A stretch of DNA of 64,000 nt from Bacteroidia bacterium (GCA_023653095.1 JAMNXP010000001.1:62001-126000); one strand, 5' to 3'. Shown: positions 41,301-50,642, counted from the first letter of the stretch. Notes: generated from the letters alone by a model not told the origin. Program-made: numbers and translations.

Positions 41301-43011
41301 AGGTTGTAGAAGTTGTGATACTGTATCAAACGTGATTATTCCAGAGCCTACTGTTAAAGTTCTAACTCCTGACCCTGTTTGTGTAAACTGGGATACCATA
41401 AACTTAAACGACTATGTGACTGTAAATGGTAATCCTGGAGCACCTGGCGATGGTGGGGTTTATCAAATTACGGAAGTAGATTATAGCAACAGCGACCCAC
41501 GCGTAGGAAAAGCATTGCCTAAAGGTCATTTGTTCCCCCCAAGTTTTGGACCAGGAACATATAAAATCCTTTACAGCAATGATGGAACAGGTTGTATGAA
41601 AAGAGATTCATTCTACATGTATGTAAATGATACCCCTGATGCAGTACTACTAAATCCAGTAACGTTGTGTAGCAATAGTTCTCCATTAGAATTAAACACA
41701 CGTATTGATATGAGTAAAACCAAACCAACATCGGGTATTGCGACTTGGGAAGGTGTGAATTTGAATGGTTCTAAGTTTAATCCAGTCTCTACATATACTG
41801 CAGCAATTGAAGGACCATATGCCCTTAAACTCGCTTACAGAGATAATAACGGTTGTGCAGATACGGAAATCTATTATGTTGCAGTGAGAACTCAACCTGA
41901 GATAGAAATCACCACAGTGAATCCATATCCTCAATGTGAGAACTCACCATTCCCTGTTCAGAGTGTGAGCAAATGGAGCAATAATCAAGTTAACTGGCAG
42001 GTTGTTAACGGTTCTGATGGAAACGTAGATAATGCTTCCTCAGAAAACATTGTTTACACTCATGGAGCAAATGACGCAGCCAACAAGCAAGCGTTCTTAA
42101 AAGTTACCACAGTACCTTTTGCTAATGATGTTTGTCCTGCTGTATCAGATTCTATTTTGATTGTGATTCATCCTTACCCAGTGTTAGAACCACTATCAAA
42201 GTTTGACGGTTGTGTTCCATTATCTACCGATTGGTTTGTAACAGAGTCGAAAGGAATTCCTCAGAATCAATTGGGTTATGTTTGGACATTTGGAAACGGA
42301 GACACATCGTATGTTTCTAACCCATCTGGTGTGTTATATCCAACTCAAGGTCGTTACAATGTAAAAGTAACTGTTACCAATAATACACCAGACGGTGGAC
42401 AATGTGCTACAACCATAGATGGTCCAGACCATGTTGAAGCTTACCCAATTCCGGACGCATACTTTGAAACAGATCCTACATATACTACTACTGTGGCATT
42501 ACCTAAGTTCACTATGTTGAATAAGAGTACCATTCAGGCTGTGCCATTTAACCCGAGCATGAGCTATGTATGGAACTTCGGAACAGGTAAATCAACCGAT
42601 ACAGCAATGAGTGAAGGACCAAGATTTGCTTATTCTCGTGACACTGGTATTTACAGAATCTTATTGACCGTTACCTCTAACCATGGTTGTGTTGATACTT
42701 TCTCAAGAGCTGTACATATTGGACCAGACATTATAGTGTTCATACCAGACGTATTTACCCCTAACAGTGAAGGTCCTAATAAGAATGAAACATTTAACCC
42801 TGTTGCTACAAACTTCAAAACCTTTAATATGTTGATTTTCAATCGTTGGGGAGAGAAGTTATACGAAACCAATAACCCACTCAATGGGTGGGATGGTAGA
42901 GATGCTCAAGGTGTAGATTGTCAACAAGGTGTTTATGTCTACCACGTGGTAGTAACTTCTTTTGAAGACGAAGAATATGTCTTTGATGGTACCATTACCT
43001 TATTGCGATAA
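38374..43011 (+). CDS. Very large T9SS-secreted protein with PKD-like regions and CHU_C/gliding-motility-associated C-terminal domain
   Basis: Signal peptide MRRFLPFLFAILFFMGPKTSNA, SHMMGADMSYRCLGNGKYKITFKIYRDCRG; C-term IVFIPDVFTPNSEGPNKNETFNPVATNFKTFNMLIFNRWGEKLYETNNPLNGWDGRDAQGVDCQQGVYVYHVV. Confidence 0.92.
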   Translation: MRRFLPFLFAILFFMGPKTSNASHMMGADMSYRCLGNGKYKITFKIYRDCRGISFSGPTFGAFAGLNGGNGCGNVSLGGVTRTGIRDVTTRCSSASSPCSPSNTYQTGKGVEEHTFEVTIDFGSSPLNQFVNNSSSCCEVTFYTGQCCRNSAITTGASNQDFYTTCMINICNIKKTTNKCNSSPQLSNEPVGFLCCNTPWYYNNGAIDTVDFDSISYNLVKGLRGLPNNAVPYSSPFTDQYPITPFCIPPTTIKCDPKPNLVPPRGFYFDTTNGDIIVTPTKCDEVPILVIQQTEWRQDSATGKWIVVGRTRRDMQMWVLDECGYNKPPIINGPFSWNICEGDKICKKIKITDETFTPNQKTPDTVLAKWNGGIPGATFTVVDPTKREKEYEFCWQTKRGDASEVSYSFTVNATDQHCTPPMNSIRSFKVKVNPRAEAVRKYDTLKCGRFAFTSVLPANFKSKATYLWSVRDSNGMELKYSTKMSDSMNYYWGGKYIFVHTINNSFNCPTVYADTVEFPAPPKAVLATADTFACLNTNMTLKPNILHAKSPYKYYWTRWKMTPDSTKTTYIMSNELHVSGDTLETMKVNKVVSDSIIRVRITDGDGCKFWDTAVIWLKPLPKVDLGKDQRICTYEIATFDAQNNDTLDYFWSSGDTTQVVYKNVAGQYTVKLVDRTFKCERTDTINLFVNDTVVAIAGADQVICHQKSATLQGQHKPYNQTATYQWKNLTQNTTLGANFEYVVSPKNTNPNGGSAQDFNYQFYAKVTQSGHTCEDYDTMTVKVNTLPIVTWTKKPLPPQCYDYGDIELNSFLNVGKTNGVRIWSGNLQAKDQYVDSITATRHLFKTSLLDNSKLQNGQNYQAKVYGWFKDTNGCVNYDSAIQRINGNPILQLTPKIYCQDLGEASMDNNVIRPKTKAGIKWTWEVKTVPSGVNAANVLVNNNPFGTPDFRFKFGDPTEDFYMGRYHYSLCIEDVITGCRSCDTVSNVIIPEPTVKVLTPDPVCVNWDTINLNDYVTVNGNPGAPGDGGVYQITEVDYSNSDPRVGKALPKGHLFPPSFGPGTYKILYSNDGTGCMKRDSFYMYVNDTPDAVLLNPVTLCSNSSPLELNTRIDMSKTKPTSGIATWEGVNLNGSKFNPVSTYTAAIEGPYALKLAYRDNNGCADTEIYYVAVRTQPEIEITTVNPYPQCENSPFPVQSVSKWSNNQVNWQVVNGSDGNVDNASSENIVYTHGANDAANKQAFLKVTTVPFANDVCPAVSDSILIVIHPYPVLEPLSKFDGCVPLSTDWFVTESKGIPQNQLGYVWTFGNGDTSYVSNPSGVLYPTQGRYNVKVTVTNNTPDGGQCATTIDGPDHVEAYPIPDAYFETDPTYTTTVALPKFTMLNKSTIQAVPFNPSMSYVWNFGTGKSTDTAMSEGPRFAYSRDTGIYRILLTVTSNHGCVDTFSRAVHIGPDIIVFIPDVFTPNSEGPNKNETFNPVATNFKTFNMLIFNRWGEKLYETNNPLNGWDGRDAQGVDCQQGVYVYHVVVTSFEDEEYVFDGTITLLR

Positions 43012-43032
43012 CATACAAATCAAGTATAAAAG

Positions 43033-43062
43033 AAAAGCCACCTCAAAAGGGTGGCTTTTTTT
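43033..43062. terminator. Rho-independent terminator between convergent genes
   Basis: aaaAGCCACCtcaaaaGGGTGGCTttttt. Confidence 0.8.
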
Positions 43063-43074
43063 ATAAATCAAAAA

Positions 43075-44328
43075 TCAATAGAAATAGAAATATCTTAAAG
43101 CATCTGCTACTGTGAATGTACTACCACCAATGAAGATGATAGAATCATTGTTTTGAGCTAATAACGTTGCCTTCTCTAAAGCGCCAAGCATGTTCTGACA
43201 TTCAATGGCTTTCAATCCTAACTTGTTGAATTCTTGAGTCATCAAATTAGAATCGTACCCACGTTGAACTTGAGGTTTTACAACTAAATATGTTGAATCT
43301 ATTGGCAAAAGTGATAATATCTTTTCACGATCTTTATCTTTTACCATACCCCATATGAAAATGATGTCTTGGGTTTTCTTAAGAGTCATTAACTGATCAA
43401 CAATGAACCTAACACCATCTTCATTATGCCCTGTATCACAGATGATTGTTGGATTTTGTTGGATGATTTCCCAACGTCCGCGTAAACCACTCAATTTCAC
43501 AATATTTGAAATACCCAGTTGAATGAAAGATTCATCAATAACGACACCCATAGATTTTAGAACTTCAACAGCGGTGAATATAGTTGATATGTTTAACTGC
43601 TGATATTTCCCTTTTAACTCAAAATTTTGGTACCATTCAAATGGTGCATCTATACTTAATATGGCATCACTATCAGAAGATTTCGCATGATTTAATATAA
43701 CGTTCAGCGCTTGACCGGGAATATCTCGTTGAATAACGGTGGGTGAGGGGCCTTTAATGATTCCAGCTTTCTCAAATGCTATTTGCTCTAATTGGTCTCC
43801 CAATAAATCCATATGATCGAATCCAATGGAAGTAATCACTTTCAAATCGCCTTCAATCACATTGGTAGAATCCAACCGTCCACCCAAACCAACTTCAATG
43901 ATGCCCCATTCAATTTGTTGTTGTTTGAAATATTGGAAGGCCAAAGCCACCGTAATTTCAAAAAACGACGGTTTAATATCTAAAACCAACTGCCTTACAG
44001 ACTCAACAAAATTGATGACAAACTCTTCCGAAATACATTCCCCGTTGATTCTTATTCTTTCTCTAAAGTCAATTAAATGAGGAGAGGTATACAATCCGGT
44101 TTTATAGCCGTTAGAGGTTAAAATAGCCGCTAAACTACTTGAAACAGAGCCTTTTCCATTGGTACCTGCAACATGTATCCATTTAGTAGGTACATTTAAA
44201 TGCGGATTACCTAAAGCATCTAATAATAAAACGGTATTGGTAATGTCTGTTTTATAAGCAGATTTGCCTTCGTTTTGAAACATAGGCAATTGGCTAAACA
44301 AGAAGTCAAGCGATTCTTGATAGTTCAC
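43075..44328 (-). CDS. folC: Folylpolyglutamate synthase/dihydrofolate synthase
   Basis: WIHVAGTNGKGSVSSSLAAILTSNGYKTGLYTSPHLIDFRERIRING...EVGLGGRLDSTNVI...SIGFDHMDLLG. Confidence 0.96.
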   Translation of the reverse strand: MNYQESLDFLFSQLPMFQNEGKSAYKTDITNTVLLLDALGNPHLNVPTKWIHVAGTNGKGSVSSSLAAILTSNGYKTGLYTSPHLIDFRERIRINGECISEEFVINFVESVRQLVLDIKPSFFEITVALAFQYFKQQQIEWGIIEVGLGGRLDSTNVIEGDLKVITSIGFDHMDLLGDQLEQIAFEKAGIIKGPSPTVIQRDIPGQALNVILNHAKSSDSDAILSIDAPFEWYQNFELKGKYQQLNISTIFTAVEVLKSMGVVIDESFIQLGISNIVKLSGLRGRWEIIQQNPTIICDTGHNEDGVRFIVDQLMTLKKTQDIIFIWGMVKDKDREKILSLLPIDSTYLVVKPQVQRGYDSNLMTQEFNKLGLKAIECQNMLGALEKATLLAQNNDSIIFIGGSTFTVADALRYFYFY

Positions 44329-44337
44329 GAAACTAAA

Positions 44338-45183
44338 TTAGTTGGATATCGTATTTTTTACGTTTAGGGAAATTCTACCTGTTTCAGGACATTTATCTCC
44401 AACACGGGTAAAAGTAGTTTTAGAGATAAAATATTCCATGGCCTGCTTGGCATCGGTATCTAATCCTTGGAAATTACTTGAAGGCAACAAGCGCTTTAAT
44501 CGAGCATTTCCATTACAGTCAACGGTTACCTCTGCATCAATGGTACCTCTTAATTTTTCTTTTAATTCACGAACATTGCTATTCACACTGTAGTTTGCAA
44601 ATCCAGAAGCCGTAAAAAAACCGTTTCCAGTGTTTTTAGTTACACGGGTTCCGCCGTTACCAAGAATACCTCCTGTATTAGCTCCGCCGCCAAATCCAAC
44701 ATTACCTTGACCACCTTCTACGCCTTTGGGTGATCCATTTCCTTCGGTACCGCGTTTTCCAATTTTAGATTGTAGTCCCGCCAATCGAGAATTAACTTGA
44801 GGTGTTTTACTTGCCGGAGGGTCTATGGGAGGTAGGCCAGTTTCAACACTTTGATCTGCAGTATTTACAATATCCCCATAACCGCCAGTTTGAACTGCGT
44901 TTGGTGTAGATGTTGTGGTAGATGGTTCCGAAGCACCACCACCTAATTCTGGTGGAAAGTCAGAGGGACCACCTTCGTTGGGGCTTCCCAATGAAACTTC
45001 TTCCAGTCCAAAATCGAGCATCAATTCACCTGTTTTATTCTCAAACGGTGGATTAGGAACTCTGATATGGAGTAAATACATGCCGGCAGTGATAATCAAG
45101 GAAATGATTAAGCTGATAATAGCAGCTACTGTGCGCTGTTGGGTTGTAGTTCCCAATGTATTTTCGATAACATATTTCCTCAT
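44338..45183 (-). CDS. TonB-like energy transducer protein
   Basis: Single N-terminal TM, Gly/Pro-rich linker, C-terminal GTIDAEVTVDCNGNARLKRLLPSSNFQGLDTDAKQAMEYFISKTTF. Confidence 0.65.
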   Translation of the reverse strand: MRKYVIENTLGTTTQQRTVAAIISLIISLIITAGMYLLHIRVPNPPFENKTGELMLDFGLEEVSLGSPNEGGPSDFPPELGGGASEPSTTTSTPNAVQTGGYGDIVNTADQSVETGLPPIDPPASKTPQVNSRLAGLQSKIGKRGTEGNGSPKGVEGGQGNVGFGGGANTGGILGNGGTRVTKNTGNGFFTASGFANYSVNSNVRELKEKLRGTIDAEVTVDCNGNARLKRLLPSSNFQGLDTDAKQAMEYFISKTTFTRVGDKCPETGRISLNVKNTISN

Positions 45184-45193
45184 GGGAATCTAT

Positions 45194-46294
45194 TTATTGA
45201 AGGTGAAGGTTTTGAACAGAAATGCTTTGTGTAGGTTGATCTTTAATACTAACGGCAAAATCACTCGCATCTTTTTCAGTTTCAAAACGTTTTAATATAA
45301 TTTTGATCAAACTACTATTCTTAACTCGAATATAGGTAGAAGAATATCCTAATTTATCCCAGTGTTTGCACTCCAACTGAGCAGCGCTTTCTGTCATATA
45401 AGAACCACCTACCACAAAATACCTACCGGCATTTTTAAATATGTCTGACCTATATTCGTCAATGGTAAAATGCACCGCTGTTGAATTTGAATCAACAGAA
45501 AATGAAGCAGCAATTGAGTCGGATTTAGCCACTACTTTAGATTTCGTGCTGATTAATTTACCATTCACCATAATGAATTCGGGGCCTTCATTATTTACAC
45601 GAGGAACAGGAATTTGACTTGCTGTTTGTTGATTACTCAATACATGGTTCCAGCTAAGCGACATTAAATAAACAGCCCCTATAGATACACTTAACAAGGC
45701 AACGCTCGCTGCAGCATTCCAAAATCGCAACCCTCTGTGACGTTCAATGGTTTGATCTAACAACTCTTCGTCAATACTAACAATCTTCGCATCTTCAGCT
45801 TGGTTTTCTTCCAAATTAGCCGGTGATACAAGGGTAGTGGGCTCCTTTTTTATTTCTGGGGACGATGATTTGATTTCCCATTTCAATGGCATCAAACCAA
45901 ATGCATTCGCGTGTAGGTTTGATTGATTTCTACCAACAAAAAATATACCCGATGTAGGGTTGAAAAAGAAATTGCCTAATGAGCCGAAACTAAAGTACTT
46001 TTTTTGAATCAATTGACTTTTAAGTACTGCAACTTCATCCTTTATTAACTGAACGGCTTCTTTGTAGGAAGAGCCAGTGTGATTAATCACACATTCAACT
46101 AAAAAAGAGTCTTCATTGCTGAATTTTGTTGAGAAGATCAATTGTGAATGCCTAGGCTTGTATTCACGATTTACTGAATTTACAGTGGCCTCTAATTCTC
46201 TTAGGGTGAAACTACCCAAATCAGGTATACTCACGTAGTGGTTTTTAGCCAATACTTGTAGTACCCATAATTGAAAATTAGAATTTGACATCAT
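45194..46294 (-). CDS. CCDC81-like HU-domain protein with TM helix and C-terminal SPOR domain
   Basis: Two N-terminal HU/IHF-like segments (VLAKNHYVSIPDLGSFTLRE...; QLIQKKYFSFGSLGNFFFNPTSG), TM NAAASVALLSVSIGAVYLMSL, SPOR-like YFVVGGSYMTESAAQLECKHWDKLGYSSTYI. Confidence 0.78.
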   Translation of the reverse strand: MMSNSNFQLWVLQVLAKNHYVSIPDLGSFTLRELEATVNSVNREYKPRHSQLIFSTKFSNEDSFLVECVINHTGSSYKEAVQLIKDEVAVLKSQLIQKKYFSFGSLGNFFFNPTSGIFFVGRNQSNLHANAFGLMPLKWEIKSSSPEIKKEPTTLVSPANLEENQAEDAKIVSIDEELLDQTIERHRGLRFWNAAASVALLSVSIGAVYLMSLSWNHVLSNQQTASQIPVPRVNNEGPEFIMVNGKLISTKSKVVAKSDSIAASFSVDSNSTAVHFTIDEYRSDIFKNAGRYFVVGGSYMTESAAQLECKHWDKLGYSSTYIRVKNSSLIKIILKRFETEKDASDFAVSIKDQPTQSISVQNLHLQ

Positions 46295-46312
46295 ACAAAT
46301 ATAGATTCTTTA

Positions 46313-48025
46313 TTAAAACAAACCAAGTGAAATACCACCCATGACCGTTATTCCATAGTTGGGCATTCCATACCACATTTGGTAATTCTTGTTTAGTAGA
46401 TTGCTTCCTTGAATCCAGATTCTTCCTTTTTCCTTGAAACGATAATCAATTCGGGCATGAAGATCTAAAACGCTTCCTACAGGATCAACCTTTACCTTGT
46501 TACTTTCAAGGAGTATTTGATTGTTCCTGTTACCCATGCCGGTCAATCCCACTTTGATTTTAACGGTTTCAATAGGAGTGAAATGTGCGGTGACGTCATA
46601 CATGAGGCTAGGTAAGTGCCAATAAACATCGTCAGAACCATAATTCAATACCTTCAAGTTTCCGCTTACCTTGATTTTTTCTCCGAGTAAATATTCTGCA
46701 CCTACTCTAAAATACACCGTAGAAATGGTGTTATAGACAGCTTTAAGTCCTCTAAGTGAATCAATGTTGCTGCGAAGGGTATCTGCTTTGTTAGAAACCG
46801 AAGCAAACATCAATTGATCAATGATTGAGTTTCCACCAAAATCCATATAGAACAGTGACTGATTTGAGATTTTGCCCTTAATTCCAACGAAAACATTATA
46901 CTGTTCGTAAGAATTTTTCAATAGTTGATTTTCGATAAAGAAAGGCATTTGATCATGAATTCTTCTTATGCTGTTCTTACGCAATCCGCCGTCAAATCCT
47001 CCATACAACTTCATCTCCAATCCGGTAATTCCTTTTTCAAATTCAATATGAGCATTCACATAAGTCTTACTTGAAGCACTATCGAGGGTATTTTGAACGT
47101 GGTTTACATTGATGCCTCCAATTACGTTGAAATCAGTTGGCTTGTGGTAAAACTTTACGCGGGGAAGAACATCAATAAATAACTGGTTGTTTTTTTGAGC
47201 TAGTCCTGTGTCACTGTGTTGGTTACTCTGGATGAAATTCGTTGATAGGTCACCGAATAGAGAGAATTTCGATAATTTGGAGTTGAATCTGAGGGTAGAT
47301 GCAAGTTCCATTTCTTGGTGTTTGAAATTGGTTTCAAACAATTGAGCAGAATTTAACCACTTGAATTCAGGCTTCTTTCTGTTTGCCAAAGAAATATAAT
47401 CTATGTTAAAGCCATAGTTTTGAGCTATTTTACCATTTTCACTGATGGAAAAGACTCTTTCAGAATTTAACTCTTGGGAAATGCTGGTATCTTTTCCAAA
47501 AAACGTGTGCAAGTCTCTGTGATAGTATAATCGGGTAGTGACACTAGAATTGTTGAAAAACCTAGATCCATTCATGTCGACCCTGGTATTTCCCACCTTT
47601 TGATCTCTAACAACGTTGTTGGCATTAAAATGTTGAGCCGACAGATTATAAGCCCATTTATTGTTAGGTCTGTTTGATAGATAAATCTCGCCCAATAAAT
47701 GTGAGTTGTTACCAGCACCTAAGCGGAGGTAATTCGACAAATAAATGCTGTCTTGGCTTCTCTCTTTGATGATTTCTGGGGATATATTTTGGATGTATTT
47801 CTGAGTTGTCCACGAAAACTGTGGCGTTTTGAAATCAATATTAATCTTGGGCGCTTCGGTTTGAGGAACGGCAGGCTCAATATTGATTCGAGAAGCAGAT
47901 ATCAACTTGATGTTTGTACCAGAAACCACATCTCTACTGCTATTTTCGAAGCCTTTAGGTTTGTCGCCTTGCGCCATCAATTGCCCTGTGCATAGAGCGA
48001 ATACAGAAATTATCGCGTATTTCAT
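46313..48025 (-). CDS. Outer-membrane beta-barrel protein, TonB-dependent-receptor-like barrel without evident plug
   Basis: Signal peptide MKYAIISVFALCTGQLMAQ; repeated amphipathic strands; C-term RIDYRFKEKGRIWIQGSNLLNKNYQMWYGMPNYGITVMGGISLGLF. Confidence 0.75.
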   Translation of the reverse strand: MKYAIISVFALCTGQLMAQGDKPKGFENSSRDVVSGTNIKLISASRINIEPAVPQTEAPKINIDFKTPQFSWTTQKYIQNISPEIIKERSQDSIYLSNYLRLGAGNNSHLLGEIYLSNRPNNKWAYNLSAQHFNANNVVRDQKVGNTRVDMNGSRFFNNSSVTTRLYYHRDLHTFFGKDTSISQELNSERVFSISENGKIAQNYGFNIDYISLANRKKPEFKWLNSAQLFETNFKHQEMELASTLRFNSKLSKFSLFGDLSTNFIQSNQHSDTGLAQKNNQLFIDVLPRVKFYHKPTDFNVIGGINVNHVQNTLDSASSKTYVNAHIEFEKGITGLEMKLYGGFDGGLRKNSIRRIHDQMPFFIENQLLKNSYEQYNVFVGIKGKISNQSLFYMDFGGNSIIDQLMFASVSNKADTLRSNIDSLRGLKAVYNTISTVYFRVGAEYLLGEKIKVSGNLKVLNYGSDDVYWHLPSLMYDVTAHFTPIETVKIKVGLTGMGNRNNQILLESNKVKVDPVGSVLDLHARIDYRFKEKGRIWIQGSNLLNKNYQMWYGMPNYGITVMGGISLGLF

Positions 48026-48142
48026 TCAATTACAAAATTCACGATTATATAATTGTACTTGTACCCCGAAATTCTCGTTGTCTATAAAACTAAACAAGTA
48101 CAATAATGTCGCTGAATACTTTGAAAAAAATCAACGAATGCC

Positions 48143-48172
48143 TTGTTTAATTGCAAATTATGGTTAACTTTG
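48143..48172 (+). promoter_or_regulatory. Promoter for rplU-rpmA (TTG ... TAACTTTG)
   Basis: TTG 48143-48145, TAACTTTG 48165-48172, 19 nt spacer, 15 nt upstream of ATG 48188. Confidence 0.65.
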
Positions 48173-48187
48173 CAGCCCAATTTCGTC

Positions 48188-48496
48188 ATGTACGCTATAG
48201 TAGAAATCGCAGGAAGACAATACAAAGTGCAGGAGAATTCCTACCTTATTGTCAATCGTCTCGAGGCTGAACAAGGTTCAACCATTGAGTTTGATAAAGT
48301 TCTTTTCATAGGTGGAGATCAAGTAAAAGTAGGTCAGCCTACTGTTTCTGGTGCTAAGGTTTCTTGCACCGTAACCAACCATGGAAAAGGTGATAAGGTA
48401 ATCATTTTCAAAAAGAAAAGAAGAAAAGGTTACAAAGTAAAAAACGGTTTCAGACACTACTTGACCCGTTTGAGAATCGAAAAAATTACTGCTTAA
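48188..48496 (+). CDS. rplU: 50S ribosomal protein L21
   Basis: MYAIVEIAGRQYKVQENSYLIVNRLEAEQGSTIEFDKVLFIGG...KVIIFKKKRRKGYKVKNGFRHYLTRLRIEKI. Confidence 0.98.
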   Translation: MYAIVEIAGRQYKVQENSYLIVNRLEAEQGSTIEFDKVLFIGGDQVKVGQPTVSGAKVSCTVTNHGKGDKVIIFKKKRRKGYKVKNGFRHYLTRLRIEKITA

Positions 48497-48516
48497 TCAA
48501 TTAATACGAAAAGAAA

Positions 48517-48777
48517 ATGGCACATAAAAAAGGAGCTGGTAGTACCAAAAACGGTCGTGAGTCACACAGTAAAAGATTGGGTGTTAAAATTTACGGTGGC
48601 CAAATCGTAAAAGCAGGTAACATCATCGTTCGTCAACGCGGTACTAAGCACCACGCAGATGTTAACGTTGGAATTGGTAAAGATCATACCTTGTTTGCAT
48701 TGTCAGACGGTATCGTTCAATTCAGCAAAGGTAAAAACGGCAGAAGTTTCGTTTCTGTAGTAGAAGCCCAAGCTTAA
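48517..48777 (+). CDS. rpmA: 50S ribosomal protein L27
   Basis: [48 protein letters not shown]. Confidence 0.98.
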   Translation: MAHKKGAGSTKNGRESHSKRLGVKIYGGQIVKAGNIIVRQRGTKHHADVNVGIGKDHTLFALSDGIVQFSKGKNGRSFVSVVEAQA

Positions 48778-48798
48778 TTCATTGAAATAATTCTGAAA

Positions 48799-48830
48799 AG
48801 CCGTGCTTCTTTAGGTTGCACGGCTTTTTT
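48799..48830 (+). terminator. Rho-independent terminator after rpmA
   Basis: AGCCGTGCttctttaggttGCACGGCTttttt. Confidence 0.85.
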
Positions 48831-48881
48831 GCATTAAGACTTTTTGTATAATCGTATTTATAAACTAATTATCCATCCTAA

Positions 48882-49400
48882 ATGAGCAATCTCACCGTAA
48901 AAATCCCCCAAGACTCTTTCACCCAAATGAATGAAATTGTTTTACCAAACGATACCAATACCCTTCACAATTTAATGGGAGGTAAAATGCTCCACTGGAT
49001 GGATATTTGTGCTGCAATAGCAGCTCAAAAACACAGCAATAAAATAGTAGTTACCGCAGCTGTTGATTCTGTGTCTTTCAAAGAAGCAATCAAACTTGGT
49101 GATGTGGTGACCTTAAATGCATATGTTACACGTTCATTCAATTCGTCTATGGAAGTGTTTATTGAAGTATGGACTCAAAACATCCCCACAGGAGAGAAAA
49201 TAAAATCAAATGAAGCTTATTACACCTTTGTTGCTCTAGACAGCAGACATCGTCCTACCCCAGTAGCAGCTATTGAGCCACAGTCAGATATCGAAAAAGA
49301 GAAATATGCTGGCGCTCTGCGCCGTCGACAAGTACGTTTGATACTAGCGGGTAAAATGAAGCCGGAAGATGCTCAGGAACTGAAAAACCTGTTTCTTTAA
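48882..49400 (+). CDS. Acyl-CoA thioesterase (hotdog fold, YciA-like)
   Basis: NTLHNLMGGKMLHWMDICAAIAAQKHSNKIVVTAAVDSVSFKEAIKLGDVVTLNAYVTRSFNSSMEVFIEVW. Confidence 0.93.
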   Translation: MSNLTVKIPQDSFTQMNEIVLPNDTNTLHNLMGGKMLHWMDICAAIAAQKHSNKIVVTAAVDSVSFKEAIKLGDVVTLNAYVTRSFNSSMEVFIEVWTQNIPTGEKIKSNEAYYTFVALDSRHRPTPVAAIEPQSDIEKEKYAGALRRRQVRLILAGKMKPEDAQELKNLFL

Positions 49401-49403
49401 GAA

Positions 49404-50351
49404 TTATTTAATCAATCCAATTTCAGTTAGTCGCTGAATCAAGAATTCATTTGCGGTGCAGTCATCGTACTTCTTTGGGTTTTCTGAAGTGATACAAGAC
49501 TCAAGGCAATCTAATCTTACTTCTGGTCTTGGATGTAAAAAGAAGGGAATACTAAACCGCGGCTCGTGCCATTTTTCTTGAGGTGGATTCACTACTCTGT
49601 GCGTAGTGCTACGAAGTTTATCATTGGTTAATCGTTGCAAGATATCACCTACGTTGACCACAATATGGTTTTCAACTTCGGTTACAGGGATATATTGTCC
49701 TTGTTTATTTAAAACTTCCAGTCCCTCGGCAGAAGCGCCCACCAATAAGGTGATAAGATTAATGTCTTCATGTTCCCCAGCTCTAATAGCGTTTTTAGGG
49801 TCAGAAGTAATAGGAGGGTAGTGAATGGCTCTCAATATAGAATTGCCATTGAAGATTCTCTCGTCAAAATAAAACTCATCCAAGCCTAAATAAAGGGCAA
49901 TGGCTTGTAGCATAGTTTTTCCGGTAGATTCTAAAGACTGATAAATTTCTTTTCCTGACTCGTTGAATGCTGCTAATTCTTCAACCCATTTATTTTTAGG
50001 AAATTGGGGAGGATTTGGGTCTGAGGCATCAAAGTATTGGCCAAAGTGCCAAAACTCTTTTAGATCACCCGTATTACGATCTTTTGCGTGTTCCTTACCA
50101 AAGCCGGTGTAACCGCGTTGTCCGCCGCCTGCAGTATCATCGTATTTCAGTTTTATTTCCAATGGAAGACGAAAGAAATCTTCTACTGATTTATATAAAT
50201 TTTTAAGGATTGATTCGGGAATGCCATGATTTCGGATGGCTACGAAGCCAATCTCTTCATAGGCTTTACCTAAGCTTGAAACGAACTGTTTTTTTTCTTC
50301 TTCGTTGCCAGCAACAAAATCAGATAAATCAAGTTTTGGAATTTCGTACAT
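49404..50351 (-). CDS. Isopenicillin N synthase-like 2-oxoglutarate/Fe(II) dioxygenase family protein
   Basis: IPKLDLSDF...EEIGFVAIRNHGIPE...RAGEHEDINLITLLVG (HxD)...RSTTHRVVNPP...RFSIPFFLHP. Confidence 0.93.
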   Translation of the reverse strand: MYEIPKLDLSDFVAGNEEEKKQFVSSLGKAYEEIGFVAIRNHGIPESILKNLYKSVEDFFRLPLEIKLKYDDTAGGGQRGYTGFGKEHAKDRNTGDLKEFWHFGQYFDASDPNPPQFPKNKWVEELAAFNESGKEIYQSLESTGKTMLQAIALYLGLDEFYFDERIFNGNSILRAIHYPPITSDPKNAIRAGEHEDINLITLLVGASAEGLEVLNKQGQYIPVTEVENHIVVNVGDILQRLTNDKLRSTTHRVVNPPQEKWHEPRFSIPFFLHPRPEVRLDCLESCITSENPKKYDDCTANEFLIQRLTEIGLIK

Positions 50352-50411
50352 GTTGCGAAGTTAACATTAACATGACGAACCAGCAACGGCAAAATCTGAA
50401 GAATCTGACGA

Positions 50412-50642
50412 TTATAATGAGTGATTGGCTTCCAATGAAACCTCTTCTAATACAATATTTAAACTGGTGGGATGTGGATTTTGAAAATTTGTCATAGAAC
50501 TTCTTAAAAGTTGAAGTTCGTGAATAAATTCTTGCCAGTCTAGTCTGTTACTGATATTAACTTGAATATAATCAGTTACTTCGGGGCTGCTTTCATTGTA
50601 AAAATAAGAGATGAGATCAGTTTCGGTAATGTTTATATTCAT
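50412..50642 (-). CDS. Small acidic hypothetical protein downstream of ECF sigma factor
   Basis: 76 aa MNINITETDLISYFYNESSPEVTDYIQVNISNRLDWQEFIHELQLL; codirectional, 45-nt gap to sigma gene. Confidence 0.6.
   Translation of the reverse strand: MNINITETDLISYFYNESSPEVTDYIQVNISNRLDWQEFIHELQLLRSSMTNFQNPHPTSLNIVLEEVSLEANHSL

Noticed and set aside
44580-44990. Gly/Pro-rich low-complexity region
   Set aside because: Expected periplasm-spanning linker of a TonB-like protein.
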